DNA of 64,000 nucleotides, taken from contig JAETQR010000002.1 of NCBI GenBank assembly GCA_021770615.1, positions 1-64,000 of the forward strand, written 5' to 3'. The position numbers were made by a program, and so were the translations under genes. Origin of the DNA: Lachnospiraceae bacterium (GTDB taxonomy: Bacteria > Bacillota_A > Clostridia > Lachnospirales > Lachnospiraceae). The notes below the pieces were generated by a model. The model was given only the letters and a program-made list of their open reading frames with translations, did no database searches and was not told the DNA's origin. Every line of letters begins with the position of its first letter. Within the stretch, counting starts at the first letter, position 1. Of this stretch, positions 16,906-24,721 are shown piece after piece.

Positions 16906-17262
16906 TTATGCAAGCTTACTCTTGGCAACATCTACCAGCGTCGCAAACCCTTCCGGATCGCTGATCGCCATTTCGGAAAGCATCTTACGGTTTACATCAA
17001 CCTCTGCAAGCTTCAAGCCATACATAAACCTGCTGTAAGAAAGCCCATTGATACGTGCTGCGGCATTAATACGTGCGATCCAAAGACGTCTGAACTGTCT
17101 TTTTCTCTGCTTCCTGCCTGTATAAGAAGTCTCAAGTGCACGCATAACAGACTGTTTCGCTACGCGGTACTGTTTGGATCTTGCTCCTCTGTATCCCTTT
17201 GCTAATTTCAAAACTCTTTTATGTTTTTTCTTTGCGTTTAAACCGCCTTTAATTCTAGCCAT
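16906..17262 (-). CDS. rplT: 50S ribosomal protein L20
   Basis: 118 residues, normal length. It has the family start [25 protein letters not shown] and the C-terminal rRNA-binding domain with [16 protein letters not shown]20 is an early assembly protein and the usual translational or attenuation repressor of this operon in bacteria. Third gene of infC-rpmI-rplT. Confidence 0.97.
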   Translation of the reverse strand: MARIKGGLNAKKKHKRVLKLAKGYRGARSKQYRVAKQSVMRALETSYTGRKQRKRQFRRLWIARINAAARINGLSYSRFMYGLKLAEVDVNRKMLSEMAISDPEGFATLVDVAKSKLA

Positions 17263-17289
17263 TTGTCATTTCCCTCCTTTGATAAACCA

Positions 17290-17493
17290 TCAGCTGTATG
17301 GCATGATCTTTTTCATCGTCTTTACATTCGTAGCATCCACTTCTGTCTGCTTTCTGAGATTTCTTTTTCTCTTTGTCGTCTTCTTTGTCAGAATATGGCT
17401 TTTATTTGCTTTATTCCGAATCAGTTTTCCGGTTCCGGTTACTTTGAATCGCTTTGCAGCGGCTCTTTTTGTTTTCATTTTCTGATTTGCCAT
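17290..17493 (-). CDS. rpmI: 50S ribosomal protein L35
   Basis: 67 residues, basic, with the family pattern [19 protein letters not shown] and a conserved middle region ([17 protein letters not shown]). It sits 27 bases ahead of rplT and 46 behind infC, the conserved bacterial order. Confidence 0.96.
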   Translation of the reverse strand: MANQKMKTKRAAAKRFKVTGTGKLIRNKANKSHILTKKTTKRKRNLRKQTEVDATNVKTMKKIMPYS

Positions 17494-17539
17494 GATTATT
17501 TCCTCCGTTTATATTTTGATAGACTTCAGATCTCTATCC

Positions 17540-18046
17540 CTACTTTGTGGCTGTTAAAAACATGATCATGCTTCTTCCTTCCATTTTAGCTTCTTTGTCA
17601 ATCGCTGCGACATCCTCGAGTTTCTCAAAAAATGTGTTCAGCACTTCACGCCCCACATCTTTATGAGCCATCTCACGACCACGAAAACGAAGCGTCACTT
17701 TAACCTTGTCACCCTTGGACAGGAATTTGCGAGCCTGATTTGCTTTTGTATTCAGATCATTGGTATCAATGTTGGGAGACAAACGAATCTCCTTCACATC
17801 GATCGTTTTCTGTTTCTTTCTGGCCTCTTTTTCCTTCCTCGCCTGCTCGTAACGGTATTTGCCATAGTCGATGATCTTACACACCGGCGGCTTTGCCGTA
17901 GGAGCAATCTTCACCAGATCAAGATTGGCATCCTTTGCCTTAAAGTAAGCCTCTTTGGCTGACATAATCCCAAGCTGTTCCCCGTCTGGGCCGATCACAC
18001 GAACTTCCCTGTCGCGGATCTGCTCATTAATCATTAAATCGCTGAT
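17540..18046 (-). CDS. infC: Translation initiation factor IF-3, probable AUC start
   Basis: About 169 residues: the N-domain (INEQIRDREVRVIGPDGEQLG, then AYFKAKDANLDLVKIAP) and the C-domain (KEIRLSPNIDTNDLNTKANQARKFL...VTLRFRGREM) of IF-3. GGAGG (18056-18060) is followed eight bases later by an in-frame ATC (18044-18046), and the residues after it (SDLMINEQIR) align with the Bacillus protein, which starts at AUU. A TTG at 18061 lies inside the ribosome site, and the first ATG (18034) is too far downstream. A rare start codon allows IF-3 to repress its own synthesis. Confidence 0.9.
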   Translation of the reverse strand: MSDLMINEQIRDREVRVIGPDGEQLGIMSAKEAYFKAKDANLDLVKIAPTAKPPVCKIIDYGKYRYEQARKEKEARKKQKTIDVKEIRLSPNIDTNDLNTKANQARKFLSKGDKVKVTLRFRGREMAHKDVGREVLNTFFEKLEDVAAIDKEAKMEGRSMIMFLTATK

Positions 18047-18250
18047 AACTCGCACCTCCAAAATGAAATAAAAAAAGATAACTGTTTTTAAAGCCAGCTA
18101 TCCACAAAAATTCACGATTCCCCACTACGGGAAATCTCCTATTCCATAAAAAATGGCTGACCATTGACGTGTGATAACAAAGATTCCTTATCGGATATTC
18201 CTCGTTATACGGCAAGGTGAGAGTGGATAACTCTGCTTTTTGCACCTTTG
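18047..18250 (-). promoter_or_regulatory. infC operon leader (possible L20/IF-3 control region)
   Basis: About 200 untranslated bases separate the promoter from infC. The leader holds several short complementary segments, for example CCATTTTTTATGG and GATTTCCCGTAGTGGGGAATC. In Firmicutes this leader binds L20 and controls premature termination. I see no clean terminator-antiterminator pair, so the mechanism is inferred from position only. Confidence 0.5.
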
Positions 18251-18252
18251 CC

Positions 18253-18282
18253 ATCTTATCACACATCCGGTCAGCCTGTCAA
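18253..18282 (-). promoter_or_regulatory. Promoter of infC-rpmI-rplT
   Basis: TTGACA and TAAGAT on the minus strand with an 18-base spacer. Confidence 0.75.
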
Positions 18283-18326
18283 GTGTTTTTTCACTCCAAC
18301 TTCATACATCCAACTTCATACAATGG

Positions 18327-20495
18327 TTAGTTAGACTTCGTATAATGACAGTTCACCCATTCCTGCTCGTTTTTAATCAGAGTAATATGATAGTCTTCGA
18401 TTCCTTTTACAATCCTTCCTTCCGCTTTATAACCGCCCTCCGAAAGATAATACAAATTATCCTTGCCCGCACTGGCTATCGTAGTAAACTCATCCCCGCC
18501 GTATTCTGCCTCAGCAATCCCTTTCTCTGTCGCTATTATGATACTGTTTCCCTTTGTTCCCAGGGCAATCCCCGCGAGTTCTCCTTCTTTGTATGGCACA
18601 CCAGCATCCAGCACATACCCGTTTTGCCCGCTCTCATCGAACACCTTTACCTCGATCCTTCCACTATCCTGATTCGCCTCTGCCCAGCACACAAAATCAT
18701 CCCCTGACTCGATCCTCGTAAATGCGCTCTTTGGGACTTTGATCTCAGCCACTTCCTCTCCGGTAGAACCACTATACACAGCAGAAATGCCGCCATAATT
18801 ATAGATAAGATAATTCCCATCGGCAAACACCACATAATCATTAAAAACAAGCCCCTTTTCATATCCTGTTTCAGAATCATCCGGAAACACCTTATCCCAG
18901 TCCTCCGATGGGACTTTTAAGTCAGTCACCTCACCTGTCTCCTCATTTACCCGGAAAAAGTACTGCGCAGTGAGATACAGATTATCCTCATCAAAGGCCT
19001 CTTCATAGTATTTATCAGGAAACTCATGGATCACAAGATACAAAAAGCCATCCGGGCCATAAAATCCATCTGCCAGTTCCAGCTTTTTGCCTTTCAATAA
19101 TTTCTCACATTCCTTTTCCCACGTTATCTCTGCCTTCTGCCACTCACCATCCACAAATTCTACTTTGACCCAGGAGTCAATACTTCTTTTTCCATTTTCA
19201 CCAAATGCATACAATGTGCCAAACTGCACAAGCTTTCCTTCCGGATCCACCGTCGTGTTCTGCAAGTTGACAGTTGTATCCACATCTTTCCCCCAGTCGA
19301 TCTTCTCTTCCGGCATCGTCTGCTCCACATAGACAGCTTCTTCCTCTTTTTCCGGCTGCGGTTTTGCTGTCTCTTCCGGCACAGATGAAATCCCACACCC
19401 GCAAAGAGCCACTGCTAAAACTGCCAGCGCTGTTATGATTTTTGTCGGTTTTTTATATTTCATGACACCACGTATCCTTTCATTCACTGCCCCCGCTCCA
19501 AATGCGGCATTGGAACATAGGATATGATTTTCACCACTCGCCATCGCCAAAAGAAGATACGAATACCTCTTTTTGGCTTTGTTCCCTAACTTCCGGACAA
19601 CTGCCTCATCGCAGGAAACCTCCATATCCCTCATCATGAGCCGGTATGCCACCCACACTAACGGGTTAAACCACAATATCGAGAGCACAAGAAATACAAA
19701 CGGTTTTACCCTGTAATCCCGACGTTTTATATGAGTCCTCTCATGAACAAGAATACATTCCAGATCCGCCTCGCTCATTCCCTTTGGTACATATATTTTA
19801 GGGGAAATAATACCACCCACAAACGAACTGCATACATAGGGATGTTCATACACGTTTTCAAACAAAGGGACCGCATGACGGAACATTTTTTGGTTCATCC
19901 GGAGGGAGCAGACCAGATAAAGAACACAAAACAATACCCCGGCAAGCCAGATCATAAAAATGATGTCACCGGCACCGACTATCCTGCTTCCTTTTTCCAC
20001 TGCGCTCGCTACATTTCCCTGTGAATTCTGTAACGCACTGGCCTGTCCGCTTCCTGATGTCATCCCAGAGACCGTTCCCGACAGCGTTTCCTCCGTCCCT
20101 GCTTTTCCTGCATCGCTCTGTTTCTCCAGCAGAACTTTTCCCGTTTTCAGGCGGTAGGCATTCTGAATGCCCCCATATTTCCCGTCTTCTGTCAGCTTCG
20201 CCAACCGTTTACTAAGCTGCTCCGGCCGGATACTCTGTCTGGTCTGTGCCACCGTCTGTCCGACACGCTCCGGAAACAATTCGTAGATTCCACTCACAGA
20301 AAACGGACAGATCATCCTGACCACCATAAAAAGCCATAGCAGATACATCCCGATCCTTGGCAGGCGTTTCATAAACGGACGGATCAGAAGAAAGAACACG
20401 ATCACTGCTGATACAGACAGGCAAAGTCCCCATAGGTAATCCAGTACGGTATGCTCTGAAATGATCTTCACTGCGTTTCCGATCCATTCTCTCAT
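18327..20495 (-). CDS. M56 (BlaR1/MecR1-like) membrane metalloprotease sensor, copy 1
   Basis: 722 residues. The N-terminal half has transmembrane helices (about 22-40, 48-64, 178-198, 262-286) and the protease site ILVHERTHIKRRDY (HExxH at 251-255), with ...RDMEVSCDEAVVRKLG as third-ligand region. After KPTKIITALAVLAVALCGCG (about 353-372) the C-terminal 350 residues are outside the cell. They are not the penicillin-binding domain of BlaR1 (no SxxK) but a repeated Trp/Tyr/Gly-rich beta fold resembling a propeller, with blades ending FADGNYLIYNYGG and the like. It likely senses an external signal and cleaves the BlaI repressor. It starts one base after the blaI-like stop, so it is translationally coupled. 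Confidence 0.85.
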   Translation of the reverse strand: MREWIGNAVKIISEHTVLDYLWGLCLSVSAVIVFFLLIRPFMKRLPRIGMYLLWLFMVVRMICPFSVSGIYELFPERVGQTVAQTRQSIRPEQLSKRLAKLTEDGKYGGIQNAYRLKTGKVLLEKQSDAGKAGTEETLSGTVSGMTSGSGQASALQNSQGNVASAVEKGSRIVGAGDIIFMIWLAGVLFCVLYLVCSLRMNQKMFRHAVPLFENVYEHPYVCSSFVGGIISPKIYVPKGMSEADLECILVHERTHIKRRDYRVKPFVFLVLSILWFNPLVWVAYRLMMRDMEVSCDEAVVRKLGNKAKKRYSYLLLAMASGENHILCSNAAFGAGAVNERIRGVMKYKKPTKIITALAVLAVALCGCGISSVPEETAKPQPEKEEEAVYVEQTMPEEKIDWGKDVDTTVNLQNTTVDPEGKLVQFGTLYAFGENGKRSIDSWVKVEFVDGEWQKAEITWEKECEKLLKGKKLELADGFYGPDGFLYLVIHEFPDKYYEEAFDEDNLYLTAQYFFRVNEETGEVTDLKVPSEDWDKVFPDDSETGYEKGLVFNDYVVFADGNYLIYNYGGISAVYSGSTGEEVAEIKVPKSAFTRIESGDDFVCWAEANQDSGRIEVKVFDESGQNGYVLDAGVPYKEGELAGIALGTKGNSIIIATEKGIAEAEYGGDEFTTIASAGKDNLYYLSEGGYKAEGRIVKGIEDYHITLIKNEQEWVNCHYTKSN

Positions 20496-20852
20496 TTACT
20501 CACACTCCTCGATAAACTTTTTGAGTTCTTCGATCTGGGCCCGGCTCAGTTTCGATTTATCCGCAAAAGCAGTGACAAACCGTGCGATTGAACCGTCAAA
20601 CCGGTCATTGACGATCTTATTGCTCTCCTGCGCCAGATACTCGTCATAGGTAATGACCGCAGACACGACCGCATCCTCATTTTTAAAAATCCCCGCCTGG
20701 CACAAATTCCGAAGTACGGTATACGTCGTCGGCTTTTTCCAGCCGAGCTTCTCGCTGCAAAGCCTGACAAGCTCTCCGGAGCGTACCGGCTCATTTTCCC
20801 ATACGATACGCGCAAACGCCATTTCACTTTCTGATAACATATTGTCTCTCAT
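20496..20852 (-). CDS. BlaI/MecI/CopY family winged-helix repressor
   Basis: 118 residues with the penicillinase-repressor fold: LSESEMAFARIVWENEPVRSGELVRL, the recognition region WKKPTTYTVLRNLCQAGI (about 38-55) and a C-terminal dimerisation helix DKSKLSRAQIEELKKFIEE. It lies between two M56 sensor genes, overlapping the end of the upstream one by 29 bases. It probably represses the operon through the inverted repeats at 23172-23222 and is released when an M56 partner cleaves it. Confidence 0.9.
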   Translation of the reverse strand: MRDNMLSESEMAFARIVWENEPVRSGELVRLCSEKLGWKKPTTYTVLRNLCQAGIFKNEDAVVSAVITYDEYLAQESNKIVNDRFDGSIARFVTAFADKSKLSRAQIEELKKFIEECE

Positions 20853-23133
20853 TTTCTATCCCGCCTTTCTTGTTCTTTTCTGCTTCGCTTTTCTTGTTTT
20901 TTTCTGCTTCACTGGTCTTCTCCCGTTTGTTACTATAATAACACCACATGCCTTCTCCCGTATTGCTATTCTCAACATACAGGTAATAATCCTGTTCTTC
21001 TCCCTTAAACATACGGCTTATCGGTTCATAATTCCCCGGTGCAAGATAATACAGATTGTCCGTCTCATATCCGGCTATATGCTGGAACTCATCTTCCCCG
21101 TATTCTGCTTCAAAAATACCTTCCTCCGTAGCCATAAGGATCGTACTTCCCTTCGCACCGAGCGTGATATATGGCCGTTTTTCCCCGCCGCTATACTCTA
21201 CTCCGGTGTCAAACACATATGTTTCCTTCAATGTTTCGTCACACACATGTACCTCTATTTGTTTTGTCTGCTGGTTGTGTTCCCACCAGCAGATGAAATC
21301 ATCACCGGTCAATATCATTCCGATTGATTGTTTATGATCCGGTGACCAAACCTCCATCTTCTCCCCGGTAACTCCATTGTAAACCCATCGTCCATCGAAG
21401 GCAATATAGTTTCCATCCGCAAAGATACCATAAGAGTTTGTCAGGATACCTTCCTGATCTGTATCCATGGCTTCTTTCAAGGGAGTCTGGGGCACATTAA
21501 GTTCTGTATACTCTCCTGTCTCCTCATTTATCCGGTAAAGAAACTGTTTGATCAGATAATAATCGTCTACGTTTTGTTCCTGGGCTTTTTCTGACTTTTT
21601 GAAAAACTCCTGCTCTGACATCGACATCTGCCCGACAGCCACATACAGGAAGCCATCAGCTCCATAAAATACATCAGAAATTTCTGCATTTTTCTTTTTT
21701 CCCAGAACCTTTTTATCCCATTTTACTTCTTCTGTCTGCCACTCACCATCCTGAAGCAGCGCTTTGACCATACAAATATACCCGGATTCTTCTGTATCCA
21801 CTTCACAAAAACTAAACATATTTCCCTGTGCATCCAACGCATTTGCAATAACACCGACCATTGCTTCCCCGCCTTCAGGGACATATTTGTTCCAATTTTC
21901 CTCTATCGCCGGCACCGTCTGTTCCACATAGACCGCTTCTTTTTCTTTTGGAATCGTCGTACTTCCTGTCCCTGCTTCCCCCGCATCCGGTGTTGAGGAT
22001 ATGCCGCATCCACACAGTACGACGGCCAGAGCTGCCAGCATGGTTACGATTTTGGTAGGCTTTTTATATTTCATCACAGTATGTATCCTTTCATTGACTG
22101 CTCCCGCTCCGAATGCCGTATTGGGACAGAGGATTCCGTTTTCACCGCTTGCCATCGCTAAAAGCAGATAGGAATACCGTTTTCTGGCACTGCTTCCGAG
22201 TTTCCGCACGACCATCTCATCACAGGAGATTTCCATATCCCTCATCATAAGCCGGTATGCGGCCCACACCAGCGGATTAAACCACAAAAGTGAAAATACA
22301 AGAAATGCAAGTGGCTTGATCCGGTAATCCTGACGCCGGATATGTGTTTTTTCATGGAGCAGAATACATTCCATATCCTCCCCACGGATCCCTTTTGGAA
22401 CATAAATCTTCGGGGAAATGATCCCTCCCACAAAAGAACTGCAGGCATAGGGATGTTCATATACATTGTTAAATAAATGCATCGCATGGCGGAACATCTT
22501 CCGGTTCATAAGCAGGGAACAAATCAGATAGAGAACACAGAACAGAACTCCCGTAAGCCAGACAACGATAATGACTACCGCCGTCCAGTCCTTCTCTTCC
22601 CCTTCCACATCCACAAAAATGTGTCCGTTTTCCTGGCTATAGTCCACACTGGATTTTTCTTCCTGTTGTCCTGCCTGCACCACAGCGTCTGCTGTCTTCC
22701 CGGCAGTGTTTTTTTCCATTCCCTTGGGTACGCTTACACTTTCGTTCGCATTGCCCGGACTTCCCATCTTACTGCCCTCCGGCTTCAAGCGATATGAATT
22801 TTTGATCCCCCCGATGTGTTCTTCCGCCAATGTATGCGTCAGCCGGCTGCTGATCGTCTCCGGCATTACGCTGTGTCTGGTCTGCGCCACTGTTTTTCCC
22901 ACATATTCCGGAAATAATCCGTATATCCCGTTCACGGAAAACGGGCATACCATCCGGACCACCACGAAGATCCATAAGAGATACATGGCAATCCTTGGCA
23001 GGCGTTTCATCAACGGACGGATCAAAAGCAAAAATAGGATCATCACTGATGCCGACAGACACAGCTCCCAGATATAACCCAGCAAAACATGTTCTGAAAT
23101 AACAGCTGCGATATTCCCGATCCACTCTTTCAT
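20824..23133 (-). CDS. M56 (BlaR1/MecR1-like) membrane metalloprotease sensor, copy 2
   Basis: 769 residues, a clear paralogue of copy 1 throughout (for example MKRLPRIAMYLLWIFVVVRM, ILLHEKTHIRRQDY with HExxH, and KPTKIVTMLAALAVVLCGCG). The extracellular C-terminal part is again a beta-rich repeat without penicillin-binding motifs, but it has diverged more than the protease half. A lysine-rich tail repeats KTSEAEKNKKSEAEKNKK before the stop, and it overlaps the repressor gene. This is the first gene of the operon, with AGGAG ahead of the ATG. Two sensors for one repressor suggests two input signals. Confidence 0.85.
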   Translation of the reverse strand: MKEWIGNIAAVISEHVLLGYIWELCLSASVMILFLLLIRPLMKRLPRIAMYLLWIFVVVRMVCPFSVNGIYGLFPEYVGKTVAQTRHSVMPETISSRLTHTLAEEHIGGIKNSYRLKPEGSKMGSPGNANESVSVPKGMEKNTAGKTADAVVQAGQQEEKSSVDYSQENGHIFVDVEGEEKDWTAVVIIVVWLTGVLFCVLYLICSLLMNRKMFRHAMHLFNNVYEHPYACSSFVGGIISPKIYVPKGIRGEDMECILLHEKTHIRRQDYRIKPLAFLVFSLLWFNPLVWAAYRLMMRDMEISCDEMVVRKLGSSARKRYSYLLLAMASGENGILCPNTAFGAGAVNERIHTVMKYKKPTKIVTMLAALAVVLCGCGISSTPDAGEAGTGSTTIPKEKEAVYVEQTVPAIEENWNKYVPEGGEAMVGVIANALDAQGNMFSFCEVDTEESGYICMVKALLQDGEWQTEEVKWDKKVLGKKKNAEISDVFYGADGFLYVAVGQMSMSEQEFFKKSEKAQEQNVDDYYLIKQFLYRINEETGEYTELNVPQTPLKEAMDTDQEGILTNSYGIFADGNYIAFDGRWVYNGVTGEKMEVWSPDHKQSIGMILTGDDFICWWEHNQQTKQIEVHVCDETLKETYVFDTGVEYSGGEKRPYITLGAKGSTILMATEEGIFEAEYGEDEFQHIAGYETDNLYYLAPGNYEPISRMFKGEEQDYYLYVENSNTGEGMWCYYSNKREKTSEAEKNKKSEAEKNKKGGIENERQYVIRK

Positions 23134-23171
23134 CTGATCACACTCCTCTCCAACATCTCTCTCCGCATATC

Positions 23172-23222
23172 GGTTTATCGATGATAAACCACTTCCTGTT
23201 TATAAGTTTATCATCTATAAAC
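23172..23222 (-). promoter_or_regulatory. Two operator-like inverted repeats for the BlaI-type repressor
   Basis: GTTTATCGATGATAAAC (23173-23189) and GTTTATCATCTATAAAC (23206-23222) are two 17-base dyads with the consensus GTTTAT-N5-ATAAAC. The second lies between the -35 and -10 boxes of the operon promoter, and the first lies just downstream of the -10, an arrangement suited to repression. Confidence 0.8.
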
Positions 23223-23233
23223 CACATTGTCAA
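23205..23233 (-). promoter_or_regulatory. Promoter of the M56-BlaI-M56 operon
   Basis: TTGACA and TAAACT with a 17-base spacer on the minus strand; the spacer is occupied by an operator dyad. Confidence 0.7.
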
Positions 23234-23294
23234 CCAGAAAAATCTGTGATATGATGTTTTTTCAGAGTATAGGTCAGAAAGGCAGGTGGTACAT

Positions 23295-23789
23295 TTGGTA
23301 AACAGCATATTCTATCGGCTCGGAATCATTCTTTTTATTGCAGCTTCCGCTGCTGCCATTTTGCAAAATACCGGTGCGATCGATCTCACCACATTTTTAT
23401 ACCCCTGTCTGTTCCATCAGTTATCCGGCCTGTACTGCCCGGGATGCGGCGGCACACGAGCGGTAAAAGCCCTTTTGGAGGGACATTTTATCTCTTGTTT
23501 TTTGTATCATCCATTTGTCTTTTATTGTTTTATCCTGTATCTTCTGTTCATGGGCAGCCATACGCTCGAGCGTATACAGAAAAAGGTGCGCCTGAAAACC
23601 GCGCACCTCTCAAGTTTGCCTATTGGCAAACTTGCTTCGCATATGAAGAACTTTCCTAATAAACCCCAAAAATCCCCCCACAAAAAACCTCTTGTGAGGG
23701 GAATGGATTTTAAAGTTACCTATGTCTATATTGGAATCCTTGTCATTCTCATCCAGTGGATGATAAAAAATATTACCTTGCTGCTCTGA
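23295..23789 (+). CDS. DUF2752 membrane protein with in-frame hairpin insertion
   Basis: About 164 residues. The N-terminal part is a normal DUF2752: one helix (about 5-25), CLFHQLSGLYCPGCGGTRA with the conserved CPGCGxTRA motif, and a second helix. Around residues 95-140 a basic, poorly structured stretch (KKVRLKTAHLSSLPIGKLASHMKNFPNKPQKSPHKK) is encoded by consecutive DNA hairpins, and the expected last helix (YVYIGILVILIQWMI) follows in frame. The function of DUF2752 is unknown. AGGTGG best fits a TTG start at 23295; a GTG at 23286 is possible. It is divergent from the M56 operon and converges on the DUF4190 gene with a 17-base tail overlap. Confidence 0.8.
   Translation: MVNSIFYRLGIILFIAASAAAILQNTGAIDLTTFLYPCLFHQLSGLYCPGCGGTRAVKALLEGHFISCFLYHPFVFYCFILYLLFMGSHTLERIQKKVRLKTAHLSSLPIGKLASHMKNFPNKPQKSPHKKPLVRGMDFKVTYVYIGILVILIQWMIKNITLLL
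23584..23700. repeat. Hairpin cluster inserted inside the DUF2752 frame
   Basis: Three consecutive dyads: AGGTGCGC/GCGCACCT (23584-23608), CAAGTTTGCC/GGCAAACTTG with a 4-base loop (23611-23634) and CCCCCCACAA/TTGTGAGGGG (about 23674-23701). Together they keep the reading frame open. The style matches the intergenic hairpin clusters at 24.2 and 31.4 kb. Confidence 0.75.
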
Positions 23790-24186
23790 AATAACTGCTG
23801 ATATCCACTTTGAAAAACTGCTGCAACCACTGCTGCAGGGCCTCTTCATCATTCGGATCGATCTTATTTAACTGATTCCACGTCTCTGCATTGACATTTG
23901 ACCAATCGATCATCATAGCGACCGAGATCAGAATATACATTCCAAGGAGTATGCCGATCCCGTTCAGGATCACGCCGATGATACCAAATGTTTTTCCCGA
24001 ACCGGTGCCCGTTATGATACATATGATCGAAAGAATGACTCCAATCGCCCCGAATATAAGTCCCAATCCCAGACAAGAGCAACAAAGGATTGACAAACCG
24101 CCTAAAATCATCGAGACGATCCCCATGCCCTTTCTTGCATCCAGATCAATATAGTTATTTTCCTCTGTATATATATTTTCTTCCAT
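23773..24186 (-). CDS. DUF4190-like small membrane protein
   Basis: 137 residues: an acidic N-terminal segment, two hydrophobic helices (about 25-55 and 65-95; GLSILCCSCLGLGLIFGAIGVIL and GIIGVILNGIGILLGMYIL) and a soluble C-terminal tail rich in Asp, Asn and Gln. The paired glycine-rich helices match DUF4190-type proteins of unknown function. GGAGAATTCGT sets the ATG. It follows a similar gene and thrS on the same strand, with a hairpin cluster between. Confidence 0.7.
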   Translation of the reverse strand: MEENIYTEENNYIDLDARKGMGIVSMILGGLSILCCSCLGLGLIFGAIGVILSIICIITGTGSGKTFGIIGVILNGIGILLGMYILISVAMMIDWSNVNAETWNQLNKIDPNDEEALQQWLQQFFKVDISSYFRAAR

Positions 24187-24197
24187 ACGAATTCTCC

Positions 24198-24333
24198 GTT
24201 TCTGAGCGACTTGTCGCGAAGAGGCGATGAGAAAACTGCGAATGCAGTTTCTCATCTGCCATCAGAGCTATTTGTTTTCGCTCAGAAACAAATAGCCGTG
24301 TGAAAAATAAGCTATCAAGCTTATTTTTCACAC
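24198..24333. repeat. Cluster of strong, partly mutually exclusive hairpins
   Basis: Within 136 bases: GTTTCTGAGCG (24198-24208) pairs with CGCTCAGAAAC (24279-24289); GATGAGAAAACTGC pairs with GCAGTTTCTCATC (24226-24256); GCTATTTGTTT pairs with AAACAAATAGC (24267-24296), using the same strand as the first stem; and a perfect 16-bp stem GTGTGAAAAATAAGCT/AGCTTATTTTTCACAC (24298-24333) has a 4-base loop. No U-tract follows on the transcribed strand, so these are not plain terminators. Confidence 0.85.
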
Positions 24334-24358
24334 TAATCCTCCATTTCTACCTGATGCG

Positions 24359-24694
24359 TTACCCCTGCCCCAAAATACTTTTTACTGCCATCAGAACTGT
24401 ATCCGTGCCGTCAGGCCCGCCGCCCGGCATGCCGTCCCCTGATGCAGACATGATCATGATCGTAAGCACAGCGATCACGACCCCAAGAGCAAGACCCACG
24501 CCGCCAACTACAATACCAGCCACCGCCAGATCCTGCTGTTTCTTACTTCCATCCCGCAGTGCAAGCACACCGAGGACAATGCCGATCACCGCACACAGTA
24601 TCGCCAGATACCATATACAGCAGTTTATAACGGATATGCACGACACGATCAGCGACGCGACTGCTTTTCCATTTAATCTGTTTCCTGTCTCCAT
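24359..24694 (-). CDS. DUF4190-like small membrane protein
   Basis: 111 residues with two hydrophobic helices (SLIVSCISVINCCIWYLAILCAVIGIVLGVLAL and VAGIVVGGVGLALGVVIAVLTIMIM) around a short cytoplasmic loop RDGSKKQQDL, and a Gly/Asp-rich C-terminal tail. It is the same family as its downstream neighbour. GGAGGAAAAGC precedes the ATG chosen here; the frame is open seven codons further. It starts 27 bases after thrS and is probably read from the T-box promoter. Confidence 0.72.
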   Translation of the reverse strand: METGNRLNGKAVASLIVSCISVINCCIWYLAILCAVIGIVLGVLALRDGSKKQQDLAVAGIVVGGVGLALGVVIAVLTIMIMSASGDGMPGGGPDGTDTVLMAVKSILGQG

Positions 24695-24721
24695 GCTTTT
24701 CCTCCATCTGCGCACATCTTA

